A stretch of DNA of 11,162 nucleotides from the NCBI GenBank assembly GCA_023254955.1, contig JALRKC010000018.1, positions 1 through 11,162 on the forward strand, read 5' to 3'. Origin of the DNA: Candidatus Nanopelagicales bacterium. Lineage in GTDB: Bacteria; Actinomycetota; Actinomycetes; S36-B12; UBA5976. Below are positions 1-6,457 of this stretch, in pieces. The stretch's first letter is position 1. Each line of letters starts with the position of its first letter. A model generated the notes under the pieces. That model was not told where the DNA came from. It worked only from the letters and a program-made list of their open reading frames with translations, and searched no databases. The position numbers were made by a program, and so were the translations under genes.

Positions 1-782
1 GACCGATGACTTTGTCCATTAGTGAAAATCAGTAAATTCTCATCTTCTTCAAACAGCGCTTTGGTGCCGTGCTGAAGCTCAGCAACCGTTATTCCAATTG
101 CATCCACATAGCAGGTTTCGCGAAATTTCAACGCAACTTCCAGAGCGATATTTTCAGTGAAGCCATTGCCGCAGGAAATCATTGTTTTTGCATTTTTTAA
201 TTTCTCTACTGCAGCCGTTAATTCAGTTTTTTCGATTACCTTCTGGGCTAATTTAGGTAAAGTTTTTAACTCTTCTAAGGCTTTATTGTTCTCACCCAAT
301 ATCGCAGCGATAAGTGTAATTGCTAAGAGTGCCGTTGAATATGACTTAGTTGCTGGTACCGCAATCTCTTTTCCAGCCAAAGTTGAAATTGCTAAATCTG
401 CCATCTGCTCCAATGTGGAGTTTGGATTGTTTGAGATCGCAAGAGTTGCAGCACCGTTTTGCTTTGCCCACCTAAGTGCTGCAATAGTTTCTCTCGTCTC
501 ACCTGATTGTGAGACGGCAATTGCCAAGGTATTTCTTAAATCTAATTTTGATTCAAAGTCAATGGCAATTTCTATACTTTGTGGTTGAGCTTGAATATTT
601 GCCAATTCTGCAAAAACATATTGAGAAAAATTTGCGGCATTAGCGCTAGATCCCCTGGCTAATGTAATTACTCTTTCGCAATCAGTTGATTTCCAAAGTT
701 CTCTTATTGGAATTGATTTTTCAAGAATGCTGTTAAAAGTTTCTTCCAAGGCATTTGGTTGTTCAAGTATTTCTTTTTTCAT
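1..782 (-). CDS. nagB-II: SIS-domain glucosamine-6-phosphate deaminase/isomerase (NagB-II type), 3' end cut by window edge
   Basis: The ATG lies at 782-780 and 260 codons are readable before the left edge, so the C-terminus is missing. The protein begins MKKEILEQPNAL, like the isomerase half of GlmS, but has no glutaminase domain. It shows two SIS domains: ARGSSANAANF near residue 41, SQSGETRET near residue 84, the sugar-phosphate loop VPATKSYSTAL near residue 140, and the catalytic-type ALKFRETC...AELQHGTKAL near residues 215-242. In this family such proteins convert glucosamine-6-phosphate to fructose-6-phosphate and ammonia, replacing NagB. The gene starts 4 nt after the nagA stop, and a GAGGT ribosome-binding motif lies inside the nagA 3' end. 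This placement makes deamination of the NagA product the likeliest role. An AgaS-like (galactosamine) enzyme is the main alternative; the missing C-terminus prevents a firm choice. Confidence 0.82.
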   Translation of the reverse strand, partial: MKKEILEQPNALEETFNSILEKSIPIRELWKSTDCERVITLARGSSANAANFSQYVFAELANIQAQPQSIEIAIDFESKLDLRNTLAIAVSQSGETRETIAALRWAKQNGAATLAISNNPNSTLEQMADLAISTLAGKEIAVPATKSYSTALLAITLIAAILGENNKALEELKTLPKLAQKVIEKTELTAAVEKLKNAKTMISCGNGFTENIALEVALKFRETCYVDAIGITVAELQHGTKALFEEDENLLIFTNGQSHR

Positions 783-786
783 CTGA

Positions 787-1911
787 CTAATCAAAGTCAA
801 CCTCTTCGCCTAAGTGCCAAACCCTGCTTGTTAAGCCACTCTCGGATAAAAGTGCTAGGTCGGCTCTAAGCCCCTTCTTAATTTCGCCTCGGTCGGTCAG
901 TCCTAGAGCTTTTGCAGGCGTTGATGTCGCAGCTGCAATAGCCAGCTCTGCAGGGATGCCACAATCAATAACATTTTTAATTGATTGATCCAAACGAACT
1001 GCACTACCAGCTATAACTCCATCTTTACGCTTTGGTGGTTCATTTTTCTTTACTTCAATAACCTGATCACCAAGGTCGTAATCACCTTCAGGCATTCCTA
1101 AGGCTGTCATTGCGTCGCTAACCAAAATAGCTCTATCTGCCGCCGATTGAAAAATTAGTTTTAAAATTTCTGCGCTCAAGTGGTGCAAATCAGCAATCGT
1201 TCCTAGGTAAAGTTTCGAGTTAATTAATCCTTGCAAAGCAAGGCCGCCCTCTCGGTGATGAACTCCCGACTGAGCATTAAATATATGTGTAATCATTTGG
1301 GCACCGCTGGCAACAGCTGCTTCAGTTTGCTCACTTGTCGCCATTGAATGACCAAGGCTCACAAGCACTCCTTGTCCAACCAAATAGGAAATCGCTCCTT
1401 GAGAATTTGCTAATTCTGGGGCAAGCGTGAGTATCTTTACCTTTTTTTCAACTAATAGTTCCTTTATTTCAGCTAAATTAATTTCTCTAATTTGCTTCTC
1501 TTCATGAGTGCCGCGAGCAGCCTTTGAGATATAGGGCCCTTCCAGGTGAACCCCTAACATATCCGAGATTCCCTTATCGCTAGCGAGTTCGATTTGAGCT
1601 AATTGTCGTAACAAGTTTTTTTGACTAGCTGTAATAAGTGTTGGAAAAAACCCAGTAACACCAGTCTTGATTATCTCTTTTCTGAATGCTTGAAAACCTT
1701 CGCTATCGGTCTGCTGAAAATCTATTCCAAATCCACCATTTATCTGCAAATCGATTAGTCCGGGAGTTAATACTCCTTCACCATCAGCGATTCTGATGTC
1801 TGAACCACTCTCAATTTCATTTGTGACATCGACAATTCTTGGGCCTTCAATTTCAATTGTTGCTGGTGTGATTTGACCATTTACAAAAGCGCGAGCAGCT
1901 GAGATCTTCAA
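787..1911 (-). CDS. nagA: N-acetylglucosamine-6-phosphate deacetylase
   Basis: A 374-residue amidohydrolase-superfamily enzyme that removes acetate from GlcNAc-6-P in the cytoplasm to give glucosamine-6-P. Motifs in order: PGLIDLQINGG (50-60, with the Gln typical of NagA in place of the HxH pair), HLEGPYIS (122-129, metal ligand Glu124), LGHS (186-189, His188), HIFNAQ (209-214, His209), IADLHHL (239-245, His244), SDAMTALG (265-272, catalytic Asp266) and AGSAVRLDQS (301-310). All expected metal and catalytic residues are present and the length is normal. The start codon is TTG at 1911-1909: an in-frame stop lies two codons upstream and the protein already begins at the first beta strand. The gene is second in the operon, 33 nt after the MFS gene and 4 nt before the SIS gene. 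The ribosome binding site is weak (AGG about 9 nt upstream). Confidence 0.95.
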   Translation of the reverse strand: MKISAARAFVNGQITPATIEIEGPRIVDVTNEIESGSDIRIADGEGVLTPGLIDLQINGGFGIDFQQTDSEGFQAFRKEIIKTGVTGFFPTLITASQKNLLRQLAQIELASDKGISDMLGVHLEGPYISKAARGTHEEKQIREINLAEIKELLVEKKVKILTLAPELANSQGAISYLVGQGVLVSLGHSMATSEQTEAAVASGAQMITHIFNAQSGVHHREGGLALQGLINSKLYLGTIADLHHLSAEILKLIFQSAADRAILVSDAMTALGMPEGDYDLGDQVIEVKKNEPPKRKDGVIAGSAVRLDQSIKNVIDCGIPAELAIAAATSTPAKALGLTDRGEIKKGLRADLALLSESGLTSRVWHLGEEVDFD

Positions 1912-1944
1912 AAGTTAGCCTGATTTTTCATGAATATGTTTATC

Positions 1945-3132
1945 TTAATCGTTCTTTAGCGGTTGGAGGCTTAAGCTGTTTTTGATTTCAAATTTCTTCA
2001 ATAATGAGATAGTCGACAAGGCAAACAAAATTGCCACAAAGCCCCAGGCAACTTGATAACTGGCGAATCGATCCACTAAGAACCCAAAAAATACTGGGCT
2101 AGAAGCAATCCCCACATAAAACCCAAACAGAACTACACCTGTCGCCTGACCGGTCGCAGATTTATCGACACCGTTTATCACCATTAACATGCCTACGCTG
2201 TTCCAACTCATAGCAGTAATGCCAAGTAACAAAGTTGCGGCCCAAATTATCCAGATATTAAAAATATTTCCATATGAAATCAACACAATGCCAAGGGCAG
2301 CAATAACTGCCATGGTAATTAATAATTCGCGACCAATTTGAACTTTGCCTGCGAGCCAACCCCAGAAAACTCGAGCAAAGAGGGCCACTATGCCAAAAGT
2401 TCCAAATAAGGCACCTGCGGCCGACAAAGAAAAGTTTAAACTCTCTACAAAATAGAGTGGCAAATATGCAGTCAAGCAAGAGATGGCAGCACCATTAAAA
2501 AACCCGTAAATTGCAATCAAATAAACCGGTTTTGGTAATTTCCTAGTTGCAGTTTTATGTTGTTCTTCGATTTTGCGCTCTGGAATAAAGATCAAACTCA
2601 GCAACAAGGCAGCCACCGGAATTAATACTGTGAGTGCTAATCCAATCCTCCAGCCAAAAATCACTACTAGCGGCGCTAAAGCGAAACCTGCTGCACTAGC
2701 TCCCAACTGAACTCCAGACTGCTTTATGCCGGTAATCGGCCCTCTAATTCGTGTTGGGATTTCATGGGCGATGACTTTATTTGTAATTGGGTTTCCAAAT
2801 GCCAAAGTGATTCCAGCAAAAGCACTGAGGGCGAGAATAAATAAATAGTTGGTGGTTACAGAGATCAGCAGTAACGAAACTGCCACAATCATCATTGCGT
2901 AAATCGTTATTTTCCGAACGCCAATTTTGTCAACAAATCGCCCAGCTAATATCGAACCAAACCCTCCAATTACAAATGAGACGGTCGTGGCAAGCCCCAG
3001 CTCGGACCTTGAAAGTGAAAATTCTCTAATTAAATCCGGTCCTAAAACACCAAAGGCGTATCCTAAAAAAGTACTTGTTCCCATAATTAGCGTTATGCTG
3101 ATGGTTATCCCACTAACAGAAATTTTTTTCAC
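1945..3132 (-). CDS. MFS permease of an amino-sugar operon
   Basis: A 395-residue inner-membrane protein with about 12 hydrophobic segments arranged 6+6 around a polar loop at residues 184-202. The MFS signature motif A is clear between TM2 and TM3 (GRFVDKIGVRK, 64-74), with a weaker counterpart GWLAGKV at 258-264. The stretch GIKQSGVQLGA (135-145) resembles anion/cation symporter and CynX-type MFS proteins. The start is GTG at 3132-3130, supported by AAAAGG 7 nt upstream. It is the first gene of the unit with nagA and the SIS gene. Uptake of GlcNAc, a related amino sugar or a chitin/peptidoglycan fragment is therefore inferred from context; sequence alone does not show the substrate. A non-phosphorylating importer would require a separate sugar kinase, which is not in the window. 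Confidence 0.88.
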   Translation of the reverse strand: MKKISVSGITISITLIMGTSTFLGYAFGVLGPDLIREFSLSRSELGLATTVSFVIGGFGSILAGRFVDKIGVRKITIYAMMIVAVSLLLISVTTNYLFILALSAFAGITLAFGNPITNKVIAHEIPTRIRGPITGIKQSGVQLGASAAGFALAPLVVIFGWRIGLALTVLIPVAALLLSLIFIPERKIEEQHKTATRKLPKPVYLIAIYGFFNGAAISCLTAYLPLYFVESLNFSLSAAGALFGTFGIVALFARVFWGWLAGKVQIGRELLITMAVIAALGIVLISYGNIFNIWIIWAATLLLGITAMSWNSVGMLMVINGVDKSATGQATGVVLFGFYVGIASSPVFFGFLVDRFASYQVAWGFVAILFALSTISLLKKFEIKNSLSLQPLKND

Positions 3133-3139
3133 AAAATTA

Positions 3140-3145
3140 CCTTTT
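3140..3145 (-). promoter_or_regulatory. Ribosome binding site deciding the GTG start of the MFS gene
   Basis: AAAAGG on the minus strand lies 7 nt before the GTG at 3132-3130. It supports this non-ATG start for the first gene of the amino-sugar operon. Confidence 0.7.
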
Positions 3146-3163
3146 CAGATTTGCTGTTTCGAA

Positions 3164-3216
3164 GTCTAAATGCTTGAGATAAATTACTTTAATTTGGTCA
3201 GAAACATGTCTAAATG
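3164..3216. repeat. Direct repeat GTCTAAATG, two copies in a divergent intergenic region
   Basis: The 9-mer GTCTAAATG occurs at 3164-3172 and again at 3208-3216, 44 nt apart start to start, or about four helical turns. Both copies lie between the divergently transcribed MFS and quinone oxidoreductase genes, where regulatory sites are expected. The repeat is visible in the sequence. An operator role is inference, and no regulator is encoded in the window. Confidence 0.4.
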
Positions 3217-3223
3217 TTAAAGT
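3194..3223 (+). promoter_or_regulatory. Candidate promoter for the quinone oxidoreductase unit
   Basis: TTGGTC at 3194-3199 and TAAAGT at 3218-3223 are separated by 18 nt. A start of transcription about 7 nt downstream would fall at 3230-3231, immediately before the ATG at 3232. That would give a leaderless mRNA, which is common in actinobacteria and would explain why no Shine-Dalgarno sequence is seen. The -10 match is only 4 of 6, so this is tentative. Confidence 0.3.
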
Positions 3224-3231
3224 TAAAGTTA

Positions 3232-4206
3232 ATGAAGAAAATCCTAATTAGCCAATATGGCGATGCTGCGAATATTGCCTTAGTTGAATCAGATATCCCA
3301 ACGCCTAGCTCTAGTGAAGTCTTAGTAAGGGTAGTGGCCGCTGGAGTCAATTTTATTGACACTTATCAACGAGCGGGAGTACCCAATTACCAACTTGCTT
3401 TGCCATTTACCCCAGGCTTAGAAGGAGCTGGCATCGTCGAATCAGTCGGTGATTTAGTTATAGATTTTAAAGTCGGCGATCGAGTTGCTTGGGCAATGTC
3501 GCTTGGAAGTTACGCTGAATATGTTTTGGTGCCTGCCGAAAAATTAGTAACTGTCCCTGACTCCATTGAATTAAAAACTGCTGCTGCAGCCATGTTACAG
3601 GGTTTGACTGCTCACTATTTAATTAGTGACTGTTTCAAAATTCTCTCTAAACAGTCTGCTTTAGTCCACGCTGGTGCCGGAGGCACCGGAAACCTTCTTT
3701 GTCAATTGCTTAGCGAAAAAGGCGTTAATGTAATAGCTACAACTTCTAGCGATGAAAAAGCCAAAATCATTTTAAATTCTGGAGTAAATAAAATAATTCG
3801 CTATGACAAAGAAAATATCTCTGAAAGAGTAAAAGATTTTACGAATGGTGAGGGTGTAGATGTTGTTTACGATGGAGTCGGGGCTGCAACATTTCAGGAA
3901 AGTTTAAAATCACTGAGGGTGCGCGGTACTTTAGTTTTATTTGGTGCAGCAAGCGGGCCAGTTCCAGCTTTTGACTTGCAAAACTTGAATTCCTTAGGCT
4001 CACTTTATGTAACTCGTCCAACCTTGGCACACTACACCAGAACTCGTGAAGAGTTGCTCGATCGAGCTAATGAGATCTTTGACGTGATTGAACATAAAGT
4101 CCTAGAGATAAAAATTCACAAAGAATATTCATTAAAGGATGCGGCACTCGCTCATCAAGACTTAGAAAGCAGAAAGACCTCTGGCAAATTGCTCTTGATT
4201 CCATGA
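3232..4206 (+). CDS. qorA: Zinc-free NADPH:quinone oxidoreductase (QorA / zeta-crystallin family)
   Basis: A 324-residue medium-chain dehydrogenase/reductase without structural-zinc cysteines. The N-terminal GroES-like domain contains GVNFIDTYQRAG (38-49), which is characteristic of quinone reductases. The Rossmann domain has HAGAGGTGNLLCQ (146-158), an NADPH-type TSSDEK stretch (171-176) and YDGVG (213-217). The C-terminal SLYVTRPTL...TREEL and ESRKTSGKLLLIP closely follow E. coli QorA as I recall it. The likely reaction is NADPH-dependent reduction of quinones or reactive enones in the cytosol. I place the start at ATG 3232: an in-frame ATG at 3214 would add six residues (MLKLKL) not expected for the family, and neither has a good ribosome binding site. 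It is the first gene of a unit with a SnoaL-like gene 14 nt downstream. Confidence 0.88.
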   Translation: MKKILISQYGDAANIALVESDIPTPSSSEVLVRVVAAGVNFIDTYQRAGVPNYQLALPFTPGLEGAGIVESVGDLVIDFKVGDRVAWAMSLGSYAEYVLVPAEKLVTVPDSIELKTAAAAMLQGLTAHYLISDCFKILSKQSALVHAGAGGTGNLLCQLLSEKGVNVIATTSSDEKAKIILNSGVNKIIRYDKENISERVKDFTNGEGVDVVYDGVGAATFQESLKSLRVRGTLVLFGAASGPVPAFDLQNLNSLGSLYVTRPTLAHYTRTREELLDRANEIFDVIEHKVLEIKIHKEYSLKDAALAHQDLESRKTSGKLLLIP

Positions 4207-4220
4207 ATTAATATTTGAAG

Positions 4221-4619
4221 ATGAACCTTCACCAAATTGCCAAAGATTTCTTTGAAGAAATCTGGAACCAAAAAAACGAATCAGCCATCGAGAAATTTAT
4301 CGCCGAAAATGCTGCCGGCAATGACCCAAAATTTGGCGTGGGCCGCGAGAGCTTTCGTGCCCAGTGGAAGAAGTGGCTAATTGGGTTTCCAGACATTCAC
4401 TTTGAAGTTAAAGAAATCATTGCGGAAGGTAACTCAGTAGTTTCTCGTTGGACTTTAAGCGGCACTAACACTGGTGAATTTCGTGATAAACCCGCCACTG
4501 GCAAGAAGGTTGAAGTGGACGGGGTAAGCATTGACCGAATTGAAAACGGTCAAGTTGCTTCTGGTTTTGACGCTTGGGATGAACTTGGCCTATTAAAACA
4601 ACTCGGTTGGGTTAAATAA
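4221..4619 (+). CDS. SnoaL-like polyketide cyclase/ester cyclase family protein
   Basis: A 132-residue protein with the NTF2-like alpha+beta cone pattern of SnoaL-type proteins. An N-terminal helix (AKDFFEEIWNQKN, 7-19) is followed by FPDIHFEVKEIIAEGNSVVSRW (57-77). Then come the conserved GTNTGEF (81-87), PATGKKVEVDGVSIDRIENGQV (91-112) and a final helix ending DELGLLKQLG. Known family members act on polyketides or small hydrophobic molecules, but most bacterial copies have no defined substrate and I assign none. The ATG at 4221 is preferred to a TTG two codons upstream. The gene lies 14 nt after the quinone oxidoreductase and 6 nt before the M81 peptidase, so the three are probably co-transcribed. 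No clear Shine-Dalgarno sequence is visible. Confidence 0.82.
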   Translation: MNLHQIAKDFFEEIWNQKNESAIEKFIAENAAGNDPKFGVGRESFRAQWKKWLIGFPDIHFEVKEIIAEGNSVVSRWTLSGTNTGEFRDKPATGKKVEVDGVSIDRIENGQVASGFDAWDELGLLKQLGWVK

Positions 4620-4625
4620 AAATCG

Positions 4626-6086
4626 ATGAAAATCGGAATCGCCGGAGTTTGGCACGAGACTAACACTTTAGTCAGCATCAAAAGCACTAAAGAAAACTTT
4701 ACCAATTTTGGCTGGTATAAAGAACAAGAGTTAATTGATGCTTTTCTGGGTACCAAGACGGTTATGGGCGGTTACCTAGATGTTTTAAATGAAAATAATC
4801 TCAAAATCGTTCCAACCTTTGGCGCTTATGCAACACCTTCAGGGACTATAACGCTCGATACTTTTGAAGAAATCTTAGAAAAACTTTTAGCAGGATTAGT
4901 AAAAAATCTTCCTTTCGATGGATTGTTACTAGAACTTCATGGCGCGCAGGTTGTAGAAAATATTGATGACCCCGAGGCTCTTATTGTTGCGAGAGTTCGC
5001 GAAGCCATAGGAAATATCAAGTTAGCTGTGGTAACTGACTTTCATGCAAATATGTCAGAGCAAAGGCTTAAATTTGTTGATCTTTGGACAGGGTATAGAA
5101 CAAATCCACATATCGATACTTATCAAACTGGTAAGCGTTCAGCGCAATTATTACTTGAAATTCTTAAAAATGATAAAAGTTTTGATTTAGATTTTAAGTC
5201 GCTTCCTATTTTGTATTCACCAATACAGCAATCAACAAGCGATTTGCCTTTCAAATTATTTTTAAATAAAGCAAAAGAAGTTAAAGAAGAATTTGATCTG
5301 ATTGATCTAATTGTGCATGGTGGTTACAGCTTTGCCGATGTAGCACACGCAGGCCTTTCCTTTACTGCTGTAAGTGAAGCAAAAGATGACCGAACAAGAT
5401 TGGCTGCCCTTGAAAAAATGGCCAATTTTGCAGAAGAGCAAAAGTCAAATATCCAGCAAGAACTAATTGAAATTAATGAAGTCGTCAAAATTTTAGAGCA
5501 GGAAAGATCCTCAAGAATTGCGATAGCTGACATTGCTGACAACATCAATGGTGGATCTGCAGGTGACTCGACTAACGTCCTAGGAGAAATTTTAAAAACT
5601 GACAGAAAGATTTTGGCTACTATCTGTGATCCCCAAGCAATTGAAGCTTTAAATGGGAGTCAGGCGGGTGATGTAGTTACGCTAAAAGTTGGTGGTTGGT
5701 CAGGCCCATTAGTTGGGGCACCCCTACAAATCACAGGCACGCTAATTTATTTAGGTGAAGGTAACTACACCCATACCGGGCGAATGTATACCGGCCAAAG
5801 CTTCACAATGGGCCGAACGGCGGTAGTCGAAATCGAAAATGGCTCGATATTGCTGCAGACCCTCCCTCAGCAACCAAATGATTTGGAAATGTTTCGCTGT
5901 GTAGGAATAAATCCAGACGAATTTGATTGTTTATTGCTTAAGGGGGCTATTGCCCTTAGAGCTACCTGGGCTGAGCAAGTAGATATTTTTATTAATGCTT
6001 CTTCCTTAGGGACAACTGATTGTAATTTGAGTAGACTTCCTTTAGAAAAGTTAAAAAATAAAGTTTGGCCCTTAAAAAATTTGTGA
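4626..6086 (+). CDS. M81-family (MlrC-like) zinc metallopeptidase
   Basis: A 486-residue protein, full length for the M81/MlrC family. The N-terminal metallopeptidase domain (about 1-290) has GVWHETNT (7-14), LLELHGAQVVENIDDPEA (101-118), TDFHANM (137-143) and GYRTNPHIDTYQTG (156-169). Glu11, His105, Asp138, His140 and His162 are spaced like the Glu/His/Asp/His/His ligand set described for MlrC. The C-terminal MlrC domain has the typical AIADIADNINGGSAGDST (299-316) and a tail rich in beta strands. MlrC cleaves linearised microcystin and small peptides in sphingomonads. The family is much wider, and a general oligopeptide or amide hydrolase role is safer here. No signal peptide is visible, so it is cytoplasmic. 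It is the last gene of the unit, 6 nt after the SnoaL-like gene, and no Shine-Dalgarno sequence is seen. Confidence 0.9.
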   Translation: MKIGIAGVWHETNTLVSIKSTKENFTNFGWYKEQELIDAFLGTKTVMGGYLDVLNENNLKIVPTFGAYATPSGTITLDTFEEILEKLLAGLVKNLPFDGLLLELHGAQVVENIDDPEALIVARVREAIGNIKLAVVTDFHANMSEQRLKFVDLWTGYRTNPHIDTYQTGKRSAQLLLEILKNDKSFDLDFKSLPILYSPIQQSTSDLPFKLFLNKAKEVKEEFDLIDLIVHGGYSFADVAHAGLSFTAVSEAKDDRTRLAALEKMANFAEEQKSNIQQELIEINEVVKILEQERSSRIAIADIADNINGGSAGDSTNVLGEILKTDRKILATICDPQAIEALNGSQAGDVVTLKVGGWSGPLVGAPLQITGTLIYLGEGNYTHTGRMYTGQSFTMGRTAVVEIENGSILLQTLPQQPNDLEMFRCVGINPDEFDCLLLKGAIALRATWAEQVDIFINASSLGTTDCNLSRLPLEKLKNKVWPLKNL

Positions 6087-6097
6087 TATAGATCACT
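6082..6097. promoter_or_regulatory. CRP/GlxR-type palindrome
   Basis: TGTGATATAGATCACT matches the CRP/FNR-superfamily consensus TGTGA-N6-TCACA at 9 of the 10 arm positions and carries the central TA of the actinobacterial GlxR form. It overlaps the stop codon of the M81 gene and lies about 68 nt before the first small ORF. A regulatory role on the small-ORF unit is inferred from position. The match itself is directly visible. Confidence 0.45.
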
Positions 6098-6099
6098 AA

Positions 6100-6131
6100 A
6101 AAAACTATTTCTTTTTACCCCGATAGTTTTT
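6100..6131 (+). terminator. Weak AT-rich hairpin after the M81 gene
   Basis: AAAAACTAT (6100-6108) pairs perfectly with ATAGTTTTT (6123-6131) around a 14-nt loop, 13 nt after the M81 stop. The stem is nearly all A/T and the U run is part of it. It could be a weak terminator of the upstream unit or simply an inverted repeat between the CRP-like site and the small ORFs. Confidence 0.3.
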
Positions 6132-6147
6132 AAACTTTGCCGCTTGC

Positions 6148-6163
6148 TAATATTGGGTATAAA
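6148..6163 (+). promoter_or_regulatory. Candidate -10 elements of the small-ORF unit
   Basis: Two good -10 hexamers lie just before the first small ORF: TAATAT (6148-6153) and TATAAA (6158-6163). The second has TTGCCG (6137-6142) as a possible -35 with a short 15-nt spacer. Use of the first would put transcription near 6160, almost leaderless for the ORF at 6165. Use of the second would start inside that ORF and leave only the 36-codon ORF translated from its own site. The sequence alone does not settle which is used. Confidence 0.3.
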
Positions 6164-6164
6164 G

Positions 6165-6320
6165 ATGATATTCGCAATATTTAATTTTAATGATGACATT
6201 AAGAGTATGTACGAAGACTACTCTTTAGAAAATATTTCAAAAGTTCATGAGAACTTAACAAAGAGTCAACCGATTCTTAATACCTTTATTAGAAAATATA
6301 AATTGTCAAGGGAGGTGTAA
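6165..6320 (+). CDS. Small hypothetical protein, 51 aa
   Basis: An ATG-initiated ORF of 51 codons, starting MIFAIFNFNDD and ending KLSREV. I do not recognise it. It is polar, with Asp/Glu in the first half and Lys/Arg near the end, a possible helix around residues 20-34, and no membrane segment. The ribosome binding site is weak (GGG 7 nt before the ATG), and the -10-like TATAAA directly abuts the start. An alternative in-frame ATG lies at codon 15 (6207). Its last codons contain the strong Shine-Dalgarno sequence of the next small ORF, with 5 nt between its stop and that start, as in a translationally coupled pair. It may be a genuine leader peptide or small protein, or a chance ORF in the leader of the 36-aa gene. 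Confidence 0.4.
   Translation: MIFAIFNFNDDIKSMYEDYSLENISKVHENLTKSQPILNTFIRKYKLSREV
6310..6317 (+). promoter_or_regulatory. Very strong ribosome binding site (GGGAGGTG)
   Basis: GGAGGTG at 6311-6317 is a seven-base complement to the 16S rRNA anti-Shine-Dalgarno CACCTCC. It ends 8 nt before the TTG at 6326. No other gene in the window has a site this good, which is the main evidence that the 36-aa ORF is translated. Confidence 0.75.
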
Positions 6321-6325
6321 GTAAG

Positions 6326-6436
6326 TTGTCAGCGTTTGTAACTGTAGGTATCGTAACTGCAGTATCTGGGTATATGCGTAAAAAGTTAGAGGAATACGAC
6401 AATTGGGATCTAGCTGGAGCTATCGATAAGAAGTAA
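6326..6436 (+). CDS. Small putative membrane-associated protein, 36 aa
   Basis: A TTG-initiated ORF of 36 codons, read as MSAFVTVGIVTAVSGYM, then RKKLEEYDNWDLAGAIDKK. The N-terminal half is a short hydrophobic segment (about residues 3-17, borderline for spanning a membrane). It is followed by a positive RKK and a charged amphipathic tail with one Trp. I do not recognise the family and assign no function. Support for a real gene is the exceptional ribosome binding site with 8-nt spacing, the coherent layout of hydrophobic head and charged tail, and a strong intrinsic terminator starting 22 nt after the stop. Together with the 51-codon ORF upstream it would form a two-gene small-protein transcript. 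Confidence 0.6.
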   Translation: MSAFVTVGIVTAVSGYMRKKLEEYDNWDLAGAIDKK

Positions 6437-6457
6437 GGCCTAAAACTAAACTTCATG

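Noticed and set aside
157..588. 143-codon plus-strand open frame
   Set aside because: It is antisense to the SIS-domain gene, whose motifs are unmistakable on the minus strand. The plus-strand translation resembles no family.
3164..3216. DasR/NagR-type operator in the amino-sugar promoter region
   Set aside because: The GTCTA core recalls the actinobacterial dre site (TGGTCTAGACCA), but the second half-site is missing in both copies. I report only a direct repeat.
3214..3231. Upstream ATG extending the quinone oxidoreductase by six residues (MLKLKL)
   Set aside because: The extension does not fit the family N-terminus and overlaps the candidate promoter. The ATG at 3232 is the better start, although neither has a Shine-Dalgarno sequence.
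4626..6086. Microcystin degradation gene cluster
   Set aside because: Only an MlrC-family gene is present, without mlrA, mlrB or mlrD. M81 is a broad family, so membership does not establish this substrate.
5867..6199. 110-codon minus-strand open frame reaching into the small-ORF region
   Set aside because: Most of it is antisense to the M81 gene. There is no ribosome binding site at 6199 and no recognisable domain, so it is a shadow.
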